A stretch of DNA of 64,000 nt from JAKAIY01 sp963809385 (GTDB lineage Bacteria > Chloroflexota > Ktedonobacteria > Ktedonobacterales > JADMIN01): contig CAWEJL010000002.1 of assembly GCA_963809385.1 (NCBI GenBank), positions 496,001 through 560,000 on the forward strand, in the 5' to 3' direction. The stretch's first letter is position 1, and every line of letters begins with the position of its first letter. The notes under the pieces are model-generated. The model saw only the letters and a program-made list of their open reading frames with translations. It was not told the DNA's origin and did not search any database. Made by a program: the position numbers and the translations under genes. Below are positions 1-8,600 of this stretch, piece after piece.

Positions 1-140
1 CGCGCGGTCTTGTCTTCGGCCAGCAAGGCGTCGAGCACGCCATCACTGATCTGATCGCACAACTTGTCGGGATGCCCCTCGGTCACGCTCTCGCTCGTGA
101 AGAACGTGCGGGGCGAGCTCATGAAACTGGTGTCCGCCAT
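1..140 (-). CDS. metK: S-adenosylmethionine synthetase, N-terminal part (runs off window)
   Basis: Only the first 46 codons are present, read leftwards from ATG at 140. The peptide contains FFTSESVTEGHPDKLCDQIS followed by DGVLDALL, the hallmark N-terminus of MetK with the methionine/ATP-binding GHPDK segment. MetK makes SAM from methionine and ATP in the cytoplasm. A purine-rich stretch (aggcgagagaggcgag) precedes the start. It is the last visible gene of a minus-strand set that starts with a SAM riboswitch, so it is probably under SAM feedback, although the 147-bp gap after ahcY could hold its own promoter. Confidence 0.95.
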   Translation of the reverse strand, partial: MADTSFMSSPRTFFTSESVTEGHPDKLCDQISDGVLDALLAEDKTA

Positions 141-287
141 TGCGTTTCTCGCCTCTCTCGCCTTTCTGGCTGGCCTCGCTAGGTCTCGCCTGGATGATGT
201 CGCGCCAGTCGTGGACTGGTGGGGTGCGCCGGGCTAGAGCGTGGAGACCACTCCCCAGCCCGGCGCGCCCTGGATAAAATGTTCGGC

Positions 288-1568
288 CTAGGTTCCCGAC
301 TCCCACGCGGAGAGGTAGGCCTCCTGCTCCGGGGTAAGGGTGTCAATCTTCACGCCCATCGCCGTAAGCTTGAGCCGCGCGATCTCGCGGTCAATGTCCG
401 CCGGGATGGTGTAGACCTGCGGCGCCAGGGTAGCGGCGTTGGTGAGCATGTACTCCGCGCCCAGCGCCTGGTTGGCGAAGCTCATGTCCATCACGCTCGC
501 CGGGTGGCCCTCCGCCGCCGAGAGGTTCACCAGCCGGCCCTCGGCCAGCAGGTAGACCTTGCGCCCGTCAGCGTAGGTGAACTCCTCGACGAAGTCCTTC
601 ACCGTCTGGCGCCCCGCGGGCGCCAGCGCCTCCAGCGCCGGGATGTTGATCTCGTCGTTGAAGTGGCCCGAGTTGGCGATCACGGCGCCGTCCTTGAGGG
701 CGGCCATGTGCTGGCCATCCAGCACATTGATGTCGCCGGTGACAGTGATGATGATGTCGGCGATAGCGGCCGCCTCAACCATCGGCATCACACGGAAGCC
801 GTCCATCAGCGCCTCGATCGCGCGGACGGGGTCAACCTCGGTGACGATCACGTTGGCGCCCAGGCCCTTGGCGCGCGAGGCGACGCCCTTGCCGCACCAG
901 CCGTAGCCGGCCACGACCAGGTTGCGCCCCGCCAGCAGCAGATTGGTGGCGCGGATCACCGCGTCAATCGTGGACTGGCCTGTGCCGTAGCGGTTGTCGA
1001 AGAGATGCTTGGTGTCGGAGTCGTTGACCGCCAGCACCGGGAACTTCAGCACACCGTTCTGCTGCATGCTGCGCAGCCGGATGACGCCGGTCGTCGTCTC
1101 CTCCGTCCCGGCGATGACGTTCGGCAGCAGCTCTGGGCGCGCCTTGTGGAGCGTCGTGACCAGGTCGCAGCCGTCGTCCATCGTCATCTGGGGCTTGTGG
1201 TCCAGCGCGGTGGCGATGTGCCGGTAGTAGGTGGCCTCGTCCTCGCCCTTGATGGCGTAGGTCGGAATGCCATAGTCGGCCACCAGCGAGGCGGCCACGT
1301 CATCCTGGGTGGAGAGCGGGTTGCTGGCGCAGAGCACCAGGTCCGCGCCGCCCGCCTTGAGCGTGATCGCCAGGTTGGCCGTCTCGGTGGTGACGTGCAG
1401 GCAGGCCGAGATGCGAATGCCAGCCAGCGGCTTTTCGCGCTCGAACCGCTCGCGGATCTGCCGCAGGACGGGCATGTCTTTCTCGGCCCAGGCGATGCGC
1501 GCCTTGCCGCGCGGGGCCAGCGCGAGGTCCTTCACGTCCCCCGCGACGCCCGAAGTTGGGGTCGTCAT
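288..1568 (-). CDS. ahcY: S-adenosylhomocysteine hydrolase
   Basis: A 426-residue protein from ATG at 1568. The open frame extends further upstream, but those residues are not family-like. AhcY splits SAH into adenosine and homocysteine using bound NAD. Visible signatures are the substrate segment ACLHVTTETANL, the DSDTKHLFDNRYGTGQS block and a Rossmann loop GYGWCGKG at about residues 220-227. The length fits the shorter bacterial/archaeal class without the extra insertion. It lies between the PfkB kinase and metK on the same strand: AhcY clears the product of SAM-dependent methylation that MetK supplies, which fits a shared SAM-responsive operon. Confidence 0.95.
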   Translation of the reverse strand: MTTPTSGVAGDVKDLALAPRGKARIAWAEKDMPVLRQIRERFEREKPLAGIRISACLHVTTETANLAITLKAGGADLVLCASNPLSTQDDVAASLVADYGIPTYAIKGEDEATYYRHIATALDHKPQMTMDDGCDLVTTLHKARPELLPNVIAGTEETTTGVIRLRSMQQNGVLKFPVLAVNDSDTKHLFDNRYGTGQSTIDAVIRATNLLLAGRNLVVAGYGWCGKGVASRAKGLGANVIVTEVDPVRAIEALMDGFRVMPMVEAAAIADIIITVTGDINVLDGQHMAALKDGAVIANSGHFNDEINIPALEALAPAGRQTVKDFVEEFTYADGRKVYLLAEGRLVNLSAAEGHPASVMDMSFANQALGAEYMLTNAATLAPQVYTIPADIDREIARLKLTAMGVKIDTLTPEQEAYLSAWESGT

Positions 1569-1717
1569 CGTATCGCTCGTTTCTGTTTTGTGTGTTTGGA
1601 TTGTGTTTGGATGGCGCGCCGCGATCTGTCCGGCGCTGAGGGCCACCGCCGGTTGGCGGCCCCGCCGGACCCCGCGACGCGCGGGGCATCCGCTGGAATA
1701 TGTCACTGTTCGCGCGA

Positions 1718-1873
1718 TCACTCGCCCGCCGTCCCGGAGTACAGGACATAGGAGATCGCCGGGTGCTCCGCGATGCGCTCCTCCAGGCGCGACAACAAAG
1801 CGGAGGTCACGGCGTTAGCCCACGAGCGGCTGGACGCGCGTCCGGCCAGGTATGAATCCGTCTGAATCGGTAT
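1718..1873 (-). other. Protein-like orphan ORF fragment between the kinase gene and ahcY
   Basis: The minus strand of this 380-bp gap contains a 51-codon open stretch. Its C-terminal 40 or so residues look like real protein, including SYLAGRASSRSWANAV and EERIAEHPAISYVLYSGTAG, then a stop at 1720-1718. The only standard start inside it is GTG at 1810, giving about 30 residues. No family was recognised. It could be a very small gene or the tail of an eroded one. The rest of 1569-1950 holds no other feature I can name. Confidence 0.3.
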
Positions 1874-1950
1874 TCAGTTGGGAATCTGATTGGTTCTCGC
1901 ATAGTCAGAGCGCAAATCGGGCGCTCATGTTTCGCCACATGGGCGGGCCG

Positions 1951-2943
1951 TCAGCCCACCGTCCCGACCGCGCCGCTCGCGCCGCTGTCCGGCGCCGCGT
2001 CGGCCTCGCCGTCGCGCCAGCTCCCCTCGAAGTGCGTGAAATTGACGAACTCCTGGTAGCGGCTGGCGACTTCAGCGGGCTCCAGCGTCAGCAGACGCCG
2101 CACGCTGAAGTCCTCGCAGGCGTAGGAGCCCATGATGTTGCCATGCGCCAGCGCGCGGCGGTAGTCGCCCGCCGTCAGCGTCGCGCCATCCGCCAGCCGC
2201 GCGGCCAGGTAGCCCAGGAAGCCGCCCGCGAACGAGTCGCCCGCGCCGGTCGGGTCGCGCACCTCGTCCAGCGGGTAGGCGGGCATGGCGAAGAAGCCGC
2301 CGTCGCTGTCGAAGAGCAGCGCGCCATACGACCCCTGCTTGACCACTAGCCGCTGCGGTCCCAGCGCCAGGATGCGCCGCACGCCCTCGCGCAGGCTGGG
2401 GACGCCCGTGTACTGGCGCACCTCTTCCTCGGCGATGATGACGACATCTACCTGGCGCATGACCTCGGTGAGGGCGTCGCGCGCGATCTCGATCCACAGG
2501 TTCATCGAGTCCAGCGCGCGCAGCTTCGCGCCCGCCCCGGCCTGGCGCAGCACGTCGAGCTGCAGCTCCGGCTGGATGTTGGCGAGGAAGACGATATCCG
2601 CCCCGGCGTAGCTGGCGGGGACGCTGGGCTTGAAGTCCGCGAAGACGCCCAGCTCGGTGAAGAGCGTGTCACGGCTGTTCATGTCGAGGTGGTAGCGCCC
2701 GCCCCAGCGGAACGTCGCACCCGGCTCGACCGTTAGCCCGTCCAGGCTGATGCGCCGCGCGCCGAGCGTGCGCCGGTACTCGTCGGGGAAGTCATCACCG
2801 ACAATGGCGACAAGGTTCACCTGGTCATAGCGCGAGGCAGCCAGGGCGAAATAGGATGTCGCGCCACCCAGCGCGTCTTTGACCGAGCCGAACGGCGTCT
2901 CGACGGTGTCGAGCGCGAGCGACCCCACAACTGTTATCGCCAC
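1951..2943 (-). CDS. PfkB/ribokinase-family kinase
   Basis: A 330-residue PfkB-family kinase starting at GTG 2943 with GGGAG seven bases upstream. N-terminal sheet VVGSLALD and the GGATSYFA glycine turn bind the substrate; DPTGAGDSFAGGF near residues 240-252 carries the anion hole and catalytic Asp. The C-terminal 25 residues are a Gly/Ala/Asp-rich tail. Its substrate cannot be read from sequence. Because it sits between mtnA and ahcY under a SAM riboswitch, a nucleoside such as adenosine (the AhcY product) or a methylthioribose-type sugar is a reasonable inference. The 18-bp gap to mtnA argues for co-transcription. Confidence 0.85.
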   Translation of the reverse strand: MAITVVGSLALDTVETPFGSVKDALGGATSYFALAASRYDQVNLVAIVGDDFPDEYRRTLGARRISLDGLTVEPGATFRWGGRYHLDMNSRDTLFTELGVFADFKPSVPASYAGADIVFLANIQPELQLDVLRQAGAGAKLRALDSMNLWIEIARDALTEVMRQVDVVIIAEEEVRQYTGVPSLREGVRRILALGPQRLVVKQGSYGALLFDSDGGFFAMPAYPLDEVRDPTGAGDSFAGGFLGYLAARLADGATLTAGDYRRALAHGNIMGSYACEDFSVRRLLTLEPAEVASRYQEFVNFTHFEGSWRDGEADAAPDSGASGAVGTVG

Positions 2944-2961
2944 GATTACTCCCTTTTTATA

Positions 2962-4116
2962 TTATGTTGCCGATGTTCTCGTTGCCGATATTGTCGCCGG
3001 GCTGGCGCTCCGGTGGACTGTTATGGCATGACTGAGCAACGCACGCAGCGACCGCGCGGTCGGCGAGCGGACGACGCCCACCTCGGTGATGATCGCCGTG
3101 ACATAGCGCGCGGGGGTCACATCGAACGCCGGGTTCGCTACGAGCGCGCCCTCCGGCGCGATGCGGACACCGCCTAGCTCCGTTACCTCGCTCGCCGCGC
3201 GCTCCTCGATGGGGATGCCATCGCCGTCGGGCGTGGCCAGATCTATCGTGGAGCGCGGCGCGACGACGTAGAACGGGACGCCATGCTCGTGGGCGATGAT
3301 CGCCAGCCCGTAGGTACCGATCTTGTTGGCGACATCGCCATTGGCCGCGATGCGGTCGGCGCCAACGAACACCGCCTTCACATCCCCGCGCCGCATGACG
3401 CTGGCCGCCATGCTGTCCGTGATGAGCGTCGCGGGAATCCCCGCGCGAGCCAACTCCCACGCCGTCAGCCGCGCGCCTTGCAGCGCCGGGCGCGTCTCAT
3501 CCACATAGACGTGGATAGGCTTTCCTGCCGCGTGGGCGGTATACATTGGCGCTAGCGCGGTCCCGATGCCAGCGGTGGCCAGAGCGCCCGCGTTGCAGTG
3601 CGTCAGCAGCGTGTCGCCGTCCGCGATCAGTTCCGCGCCGAGCTGGCCCATCGCCGCGCAAGCCGCCGCGTCTTCAGCCGCTATCGCCTGCGCCTCCGCT
3701 AGCAGCCGCCCAGGCATCGCATCCACCGACTGACCGCCAAACAGCGCCCGCTTCGACACAGTTAGCGAGCGGTCGAGCGCCCAGCCCAGGTTTACCGCCG
3801 TTGGCCGCGTGGCGCGTAGCTTGTCCGCGACGGACCGCAGCCGCTCCATCGTCTCGCCGGGCGCGGTGACGCCAGCCAGCGTCTCCCACGCGCCGAACGC
3901 CAGCCCATACGCGGCAGCGATCCCGATGGCGGGCGCGCCGCGCACGCGCATCTCGCGGATAGCATCCGCAATCTCGCCAGAGGTGGTGGGGTAGAGCAGA
4001 ACGAGCGCGCCGGGCAGCCGCGTCTGGTCCACCATCACCAGCCGCGCCGCCTCCTCATCCCACCACAGGGCGGGCATGGGGGCGCGGCTGCTTGTGGCTG
4101 CGGCGTCGCGCGGCAT
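2962..4116 (-). CDS. mtnA: S-methyl-5-thioribose-1-phosphate isomerase
   Basis: MtnA converts methylthioribose-1-phosphate to methylthioribulose-1-phosphate in methionine salvage. Family signatures are RVRGAPAIGIAAAYG near the N-terminus, the active-site Cys in LLTHCNAGALATAG, and the catalytic Asp in VGADRIAANGDVANKIGTY. I chose ATG 4116 (about 384 residues); GTG 4128 is an alternative. The longer frame to 4230 would begin inside the riboswitch terminator and is unlikely. First gene of the riboswitch-led operon. No later salvage genes (mtnB-E) are visible here, so the downstream fate of the product is unknown. Confidence 0.92.
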   Translation of the reverse strand: MPRDAAATSSRAPMPALWWDEEAARLVMVDQTRLPGALVLLYPTTSGEIADAIREMRVRGAPAIGIAAAYGLAFGAWETLAGVTAPGETMERLRSVADKLRATRPTAVNLGWALDRSLTVSKRALFGGQSVDAMPGRLLAEAQAIAAEDAAACAAMGQLGAELIADGDTLLTHCNAGALATAGIGTALAPMYTAHAAGKPIHVYVDETRPALQGARLTAWELARAGIPATLITDSMAASVMRRGDVKAVFVGADRIAANGDVANKIGTYGLAIIAHEHGVPFYVVAPRSTIDLATPDGDGIPIEERAASEVTELGGVRIAPEGALVANPAFDVTPARYVTAIITEVGVVRSPTARSLRALLSHAITVHRSASPATISATRTSAT

Positions 4117-4154
4117 CGTCTCGGTCACTGTCTCGTATCTTTCGCGTGATACGC

Positions 4155-4176
4155 GCGGCCATGAATGGCCGGCGCA
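4155..4176. repeat. Dispersed 22-bp palindromic repeat, copy 1
   Basis: GCGGCCATGAATG followed by a GGCGCA end. It contains the palindrome cggccatgaatggccg and recurs with two mismatches at 38666-38687. It lies in the mtnA leader between the terminator and the start codon. Possibly a REP-type unit. Confidence 0.4.
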
Positions 4177-4215
4177 CGAACGGTTGGGCTTGAAAACCCG
4201 CTCTCCGCGCGCATG

Positions 4216-4262
4216 AAAAAGGCTTCTCATCCCCGGCCCATCCAGCCTTGGGGAGAGAAGCC
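4216..4262 (-). terminator. Intrinsic terminator of the SAM riboswitch
   Basis: Reading leftwards, GGCTTCTC (4262-4255) pairs with GAGAAGCC (4228-4221), with a further CCCC/GGGG stem inside, followed directly by TTTTT at 4220-4216. It lies 58 bp beyond the aptamer and 100 bp before mtnA, the expected place for an expression platform that stops transcription when SAM is bound. Confidence 0.88.
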
Positions 4263-4319
4263 CATCGTCGTGAGGCGTTTGGACGCGCGTAGTACGCGTC
4301 GGGATCGCCCCCTGATGCG

Positions 4320-4469
4320 CTCATCTCTCAGCGCGCCGCCTCGCGTCATCAACGCGAGCCGCCGCCTTGTCGGAGTTAGCACCTGGCCACGCTAGCGTCC
4401 CACACTGGGACGCGCCGCGCGCTGGTTGCTGGGTGTCGTAGGGCCGTTCCCTCTACCCGTCTGGATGAG
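4320..4469 (-). promoter_or_regulatory. SAM-I (S-box) riboswitch aptamer
   Basis: The minus strand shows the S-box consensus in order: P1 strand CTCATC (4469-4464), then AGACGGGTAGAGGGAACGGC, CCTACGACACCCAGCAACC, a variable P3 hairpin (gcgtcccagtgtgggacgc), AGGTGCTAACTCCGACA, a P4 hairpin, and GAGAGATGAG closing P1 with GATGAG at 4325-4320. SAM-I aptamers bind SAM and usually switch off downstream genes by termination. The genes below (mtnA, kinase, ahcY, metK) form a SAM synthesis and recycling set, which agrees with this. Confidence 0.95.
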
Positions 4470-4563
4470 CCGGATGATTGAGCGCCATCCGTCGCGCTGT
4501 TCAGATGTCGCCCAAATCATAGCACAAGGGCTGGCGGCCCGCCAGCGGCGCCCGCCAGCGGCG

Positions 4564-4814
4564 CAGGGCGGTGTCAAAGTCGTTGACCAGAAGCGAGCGG
4601 GCGCAATCATTCACGCCTCAAGGCGGCTCCCGCCGCCACAAGACCTGCCTCCGCAGGTCCCCGTCCGCTGGGTAGGCGTCCGCGCAGGCGGACGTTGTGG
4701 GCCGCGAGGCGAGTGGAGCGAAGCCCCCATGCGGGTTCGGGGCTCTCGCATGGGGCCTTCAGGCGCGGTTTCAACCGCCCGCGCGCCTCGCCGGGCGACT
4801 TTGACACCGCCCTG
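4564..4814. repeat. MITE-like element bounded by 19-bp perfect inverted repeats
   Basis: CAGGGCGGTGTCAAAGTCG at 4564-4582 is repeated in perfect inverse at 4796-4814. The 213 bp between hold several smaller palindromes (gacctgcctccgcaggtc; cgtccgc...gcggacg; cccatgcg...cgcatggg) and no convincing ORF. One internal block (cgcgcaggcggacgttgtgggc region) resembles the palindromic repeat at 8643-8703. No clear target duplication is visible. It fits a non-autonomous mobile repeat or a REP-type cluster. Confidence 0.55.
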
Positions 4815-4832
4815 TCCAGGGCGCGCGCATCC

Positions 4833-4861
4833 TCGACGCGACCCAGCGGCGGTGGTAGAAT
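4833..4861 (+). promoter_or_regulatory. Candidate sigma-70 promoter for rdgB
   Basis: TCGACG (4833-4838), 17-bp spacer, TAGAAT (4856-4861). Matches are 4/6 and 5/6 to consensus. It lies between the MITE-like repeat and rdgB. Confidence 0.4.
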
Positions 4862-4862
4862 G

Positions 4863-4900
4863 GCCACATGCCCTGGACGCTGGCTGCCAGGGCATGTGGC
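4863..4900 (+). promoter_or_regulatory. 14-bp perfect hairpin in the rdgB leader
   Basis: GCCACATGCCCTGG (4863-4876) and its exact inverse (4887-4900) enclose a 10-nt loop. There is no T-run after it, so it is not a standard terminator. It sits just after the candidate -10 box, where it could act as an operator or a 5'-end RNA hairpin. Confidence 0.5.
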
Positions 4901-4938
4901 GTGCGCGCGGAATGGCGCGCTGAGTGGTGTGAGGCGCC

Positions 4939-5559
4939 ATGACGCGGCGGCTAGTGATCGCGACGACGAATCCGCACAAGGTCGAGGAGTTCCAGGGATT
5001 GTTGGCGGGCCTGCCCTTCGAATTGGTCAGCCTGACCGATGTGGGCGTCGCGGCGGATGTCGAGGAGACCGGCGCGACCTTCGCTGAGAACGCGATCATC
5101 AAGGCGGTAGCCTACGCTGAGATGACCGGCTTGCCCGCGCTAGCCGACGATTCCGGGCTGGAGATTGACGCGATGGACGGCGCGCCCGGCATCTATTCCG
5201 CGCGCTGGGCCGGGCCGGATGTCACCTACGCCGCGCGCAATCGCATGCTCGTAGACCGGCTGGCGGGCCTGCCCAACGAGCGGCGCGGGGCGCGTTACCG
5301 CTGCGCCATCGCGGTAGCAGCCCCACCGCCGCGCGGACTGCTCGGCGTCGTCGAGGGGACGATGGAAGGCCGCATCGCGGAAGCGCCCGCCGGTTACGGC
5401 GGCTTCGGCTACGATCCGATCTTCCTTGTACCGGAAGATGGGCGTACCGTTGGCCAGATGAGCGCCGAGGAAAAGAGCCGCATCAGCCACCGCGCGCGGG
5501 CGGCGCTCGCGGCGCGCCCGTTGCTGGAGCGGCTGGCTAGCGATTCCCAGGAACGTTAG
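4939..5559 (+). CDS. rdgB: XTP/dITP diphosphatase (Ham1/RdgB)
   Basis: A 206-residue house-cleaning pyrophosphatase that hydrolyses dITP, XTP and other non-canonical purine NTPs to monophosphates. Signatures are TTNPHKVEEF at the N-terminus (nucleotide binding), TFAENAIIKA, ADDSGLEIDA with the metal-binding DDSG, and GFGYDPIFLVPEDG...MSAEEKSRISHR. Length is normal for the family. It precedes the exonuclease gene by 53 bp on the same strand, which suggests a two-gene nucleotide/DNA-hygiene transcript. Confidence 0.95.
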   Translation: MTRRLVIATTNPHKVEEFQGLLAGLPFELVSLTDVGVAADVEETGATFAENAIIKAVAYAEMTGLPALADDSGLEIDAMDGAPGIYSARWAGPDVTYAARNRMLVDRLAGLPNERRGARYRCAIAVAAPPPRGLLGVVEGTMEGRIAEAPAGYGGFGYDPIFLVPEDGRTVGQMSAEEKSRISHRARAALAARPLLERLASDSQER

Positions 5560-5612
5560 TAGCGCCGCGCGTTGATAACCCTTGTCCACCCACCGCTGGA
5601 ACGGAGAACACC

Positions 5613-8600
5613 GTGCGCTCGGACACTGTCCGCGTCGCCGTTGACCTGGAGACAACAGGACTGCGCCCCGACCAGGACGCGATCATAGAGATCGGCGCGG
5701 TAAAGTTCGCTGGCCCGCGCATTCTAGATACCTACCAGAGCTTTGTCAGCATCTCCGGTCCGCTGCCCTTCCGCATCCAACGCCTCACAGGCATCGTCCC
5801 CGCCAACCTGCGCCGCGCGCCGGCGCTGGCCTCCTTGCTGCCCGGCTTGCGCGCCTTCCTGGGCGACGCGCCGCTCGTCGGCCACAGCGTCTCGTTCGAC
5901 GCCTCCTTCCTGCGGCGCTCCGGCGTCGCGCAGCGCAACCCGCTGATAGACACCTACGAGATGGCTTCGATGCTGCTGCCCAACCTGCCCAGCTACACGC
6001 TCGGGGCCGTAGCCGACGCGCTCGACACGCCCTCCTCCACCCATCACCGCGCGCTGGCCGACGCCGACCTGGCGCGCGCCGTCTTCCTGGCCCTGCTCGC
6101 CCGGCTGGATGGTCTGGATACCGCGACGCTGGATGATCTGGCCGCGCTGCCCGCCCCACCGGACTGGACACCAGGCTTTCTCGTGCGCGCGCAGGCCCGC
6201 GAGCGGCGCGAGGTCGTCAGCGCCAGCCCGTTCGCCGCGCTGCTGGGGAGCGCTGGGGTGGACACCTTCACCGCGCGAGGGCTGGATCCAGCGCTCGGGA
6301 GTATGGCGATCGCGCAGGAGGAGCCTCCCGCGCCTGAGCCCACATCCACGAATGGCGTCACACCACCACCCACTACACCCGTGCGTCTTGCCCTCCTGCA
6401 AGAGTTTCTCGAGGACGGTGGCGCGCTGCTCTTCGAGCTGGAGCGCAAGGAAGAGGCGCTGATCGAGGCGCTCGCGGAGGTGGTCCGCTGGGTCGCGGCG
6501 AGCGGCGAGCGGGTGATCGTCGCGGCGGCGGAGCGCGAGGAGATGACGCGCGTCGCGCGCGACCTGCTGCCCCGCGCCGCCGCGCTGGCCGGAATCCACC
6601 CGGCGCCGCGCGTGGCGGAGCTTGACGAGCGCGCGGGGTACCTCTGCCTGCATCGCTGGTTCGGCGTCGCGCGCGACCCACTGGCGGGCGACTTCCCTAT
6701 GGAGGTCACGCGCGGCCTGGCGCGGCTCAACGTGTGGACGCGCGAGACGCGTTCAGGTCTGCGCGCCGATGTCTCGCTGCATGGTGGCGAGGCGGTGGCA
6801 TGGGAGCGCGTTCGCTCGGGGGCCGAGTTCAGCGAGACAATGGACGGCTGCCCGTACCGCGCGGAGGGCTACTGCTTCGCCGCGCGCGGTGAGGCGCGCG
6901 CCGCGGAGGCCAGTGTCATTGTCACCACCCACGCCGCGCTGGCGGCGGATCTCACCGGAACGAACGGCCCACTGCCGGACGCGCCACGCGTGCTCGCGCT
7001 GGATGGGCGGCTGCTGGAAGACGAGCTACGCCGCACGCGAACCATCACGCTGGAGCCGCTGGCGATGCTGAGCTTGCTGGATACGCTGGCGGCGGAGGCG
7101 GGCGGCGATGGTCAGCGGCGCGATCTGTCGCGAGTGGCTGGCGCGCTGATCTGGCCAGAGAAGCCTGGACGCAAGCCAAACGCGACGCCCGCCACGACAG
7201 CGGATGAGCAGGCATGGCGCGGCGCCGTCGAGCGGGCGCGGGTCTGCGTGCGCGAGTTCTTCACCGCGCTGCGACAGGCGCTGCGCGAGGGACAGGAGGG
7301 CCAGGCGCGCGGCTGGCGCGGCGGGCGGGATGGGCGCGGCGAGCAACAGCGCGACGGCGGCGCTGTGCGGGTAGACAGCGAGCTACGAGGCTCCAACGCC
7401 TGGGCGCGGGTACTGAGCGCCTGGACACGGCTCGCCAGCGGCCTGGAGGCGGCGGCTGAGGCCGCGCGCACGGCGGCGAGCGCGCTGGAGGCGGCGGCGC
7501 TGCCCCCCGCGAAGGCGGCCGCGGCGCTTGGCGCGCGAACCGACCTACTGGGAGCCGCGCGGCGGCTGGACACCCTGCGCACGCAGGGCGCGACAGCGAT
7601 CACGCGCGCCGATGACCGCTCGATCTCCTGGATTCGCGCGCCATTCCCGCCCTTTCCTGACCAGCAAAACCATGACCGGCGCACCCAGCGCGACACGAGC
7701 GCGGCCCCTGCGGAGGCGCGTGAGGCTCGTCAGGAGGAGAATGGCGCGGCGGAAACCATCGCGTCGCTCGAGCAGCGGGTAGACGAGATCGCGGACGCGC
7801 CATCACTCATCAGCATCCCAACGCGTGTGGGCGCGCTGCTCGAGCCGCTGTGGCGCGCGGGGCGCGGGCTGGCGCTGCTGGGATGGGCGCTCTCGGTCGG
7901 GGGCGACTTCGAGCCGTCGCGCGGCGCGCTGGCGCTGCCCGAAGCCACCCGCCAGGCGCCGCTGACGCCGGACTACCGCTGGCAGACGCTGCTCTGCCTG
8001 CCCGACGACGCGCCGGAGCCAAATGCGCAGGGCGCGCAGGCCCAGCTTGAGGGGCTGATCGTCTCGCTGGCGCTGGCGCTGGACGGCGATGTAGTGGCCA
8101 TCTTCCCCTCGCACGCGATGCTGCGGGCGGCGGCGACTGGCGTGCGCCGCGCGCTAGAGCGGCACGACATCCTGGCGCTGGCGCAAGGTGTGGATGGCTC
8201 GGCGCGCCAGCTGTGGCAGACCTTCGAGGGGCAGGAGCGCACTGTTCTGCTGGGCGCGGGCTCCTTCTGGGACGGCGCGGAGCGGCGCAGACGCGCGCCG
8301 GCCTGCGTCGTCGTGGCGCGCACACCCTTCCCCGCGCCAAGTGACCCGCTGATCGCCACGCGCGCCGAGGCGTGGTCCGACCCGCAGAACCAGTTCATGA
8401 CCCCGCAAGCCGCGCTCAAGATGCGGCAGGCGCTGGGCGGTCTGGCCTGGAGCCACACCCGCCGCAACGCCGTCGTGCTCTTCGACCGCCGCATCCAGAC
8501 GCGCAGTTACGGCCCAACGATCCTCAGCGCGCTGCCAGAGTGCGAACAGTATCAGGGGTCGCTCAGCGCGCTCCCCGAGCGCGTCGCCCGCTGGACGCGC

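Noticed and set aside
1600..1720. SAH riboswitch before ahcY
   Set aside because: Checked the ahcY leader for the SAH aptamer consensus; not seen. Control is better explained by the SAM-I switch upstream of mtnA.
219..1751. Long plus-strand ORF opposite ahcY
   Set aside because: Arg/His/Val-rich antisense shadow of ahcY produced by high GC; no family features.
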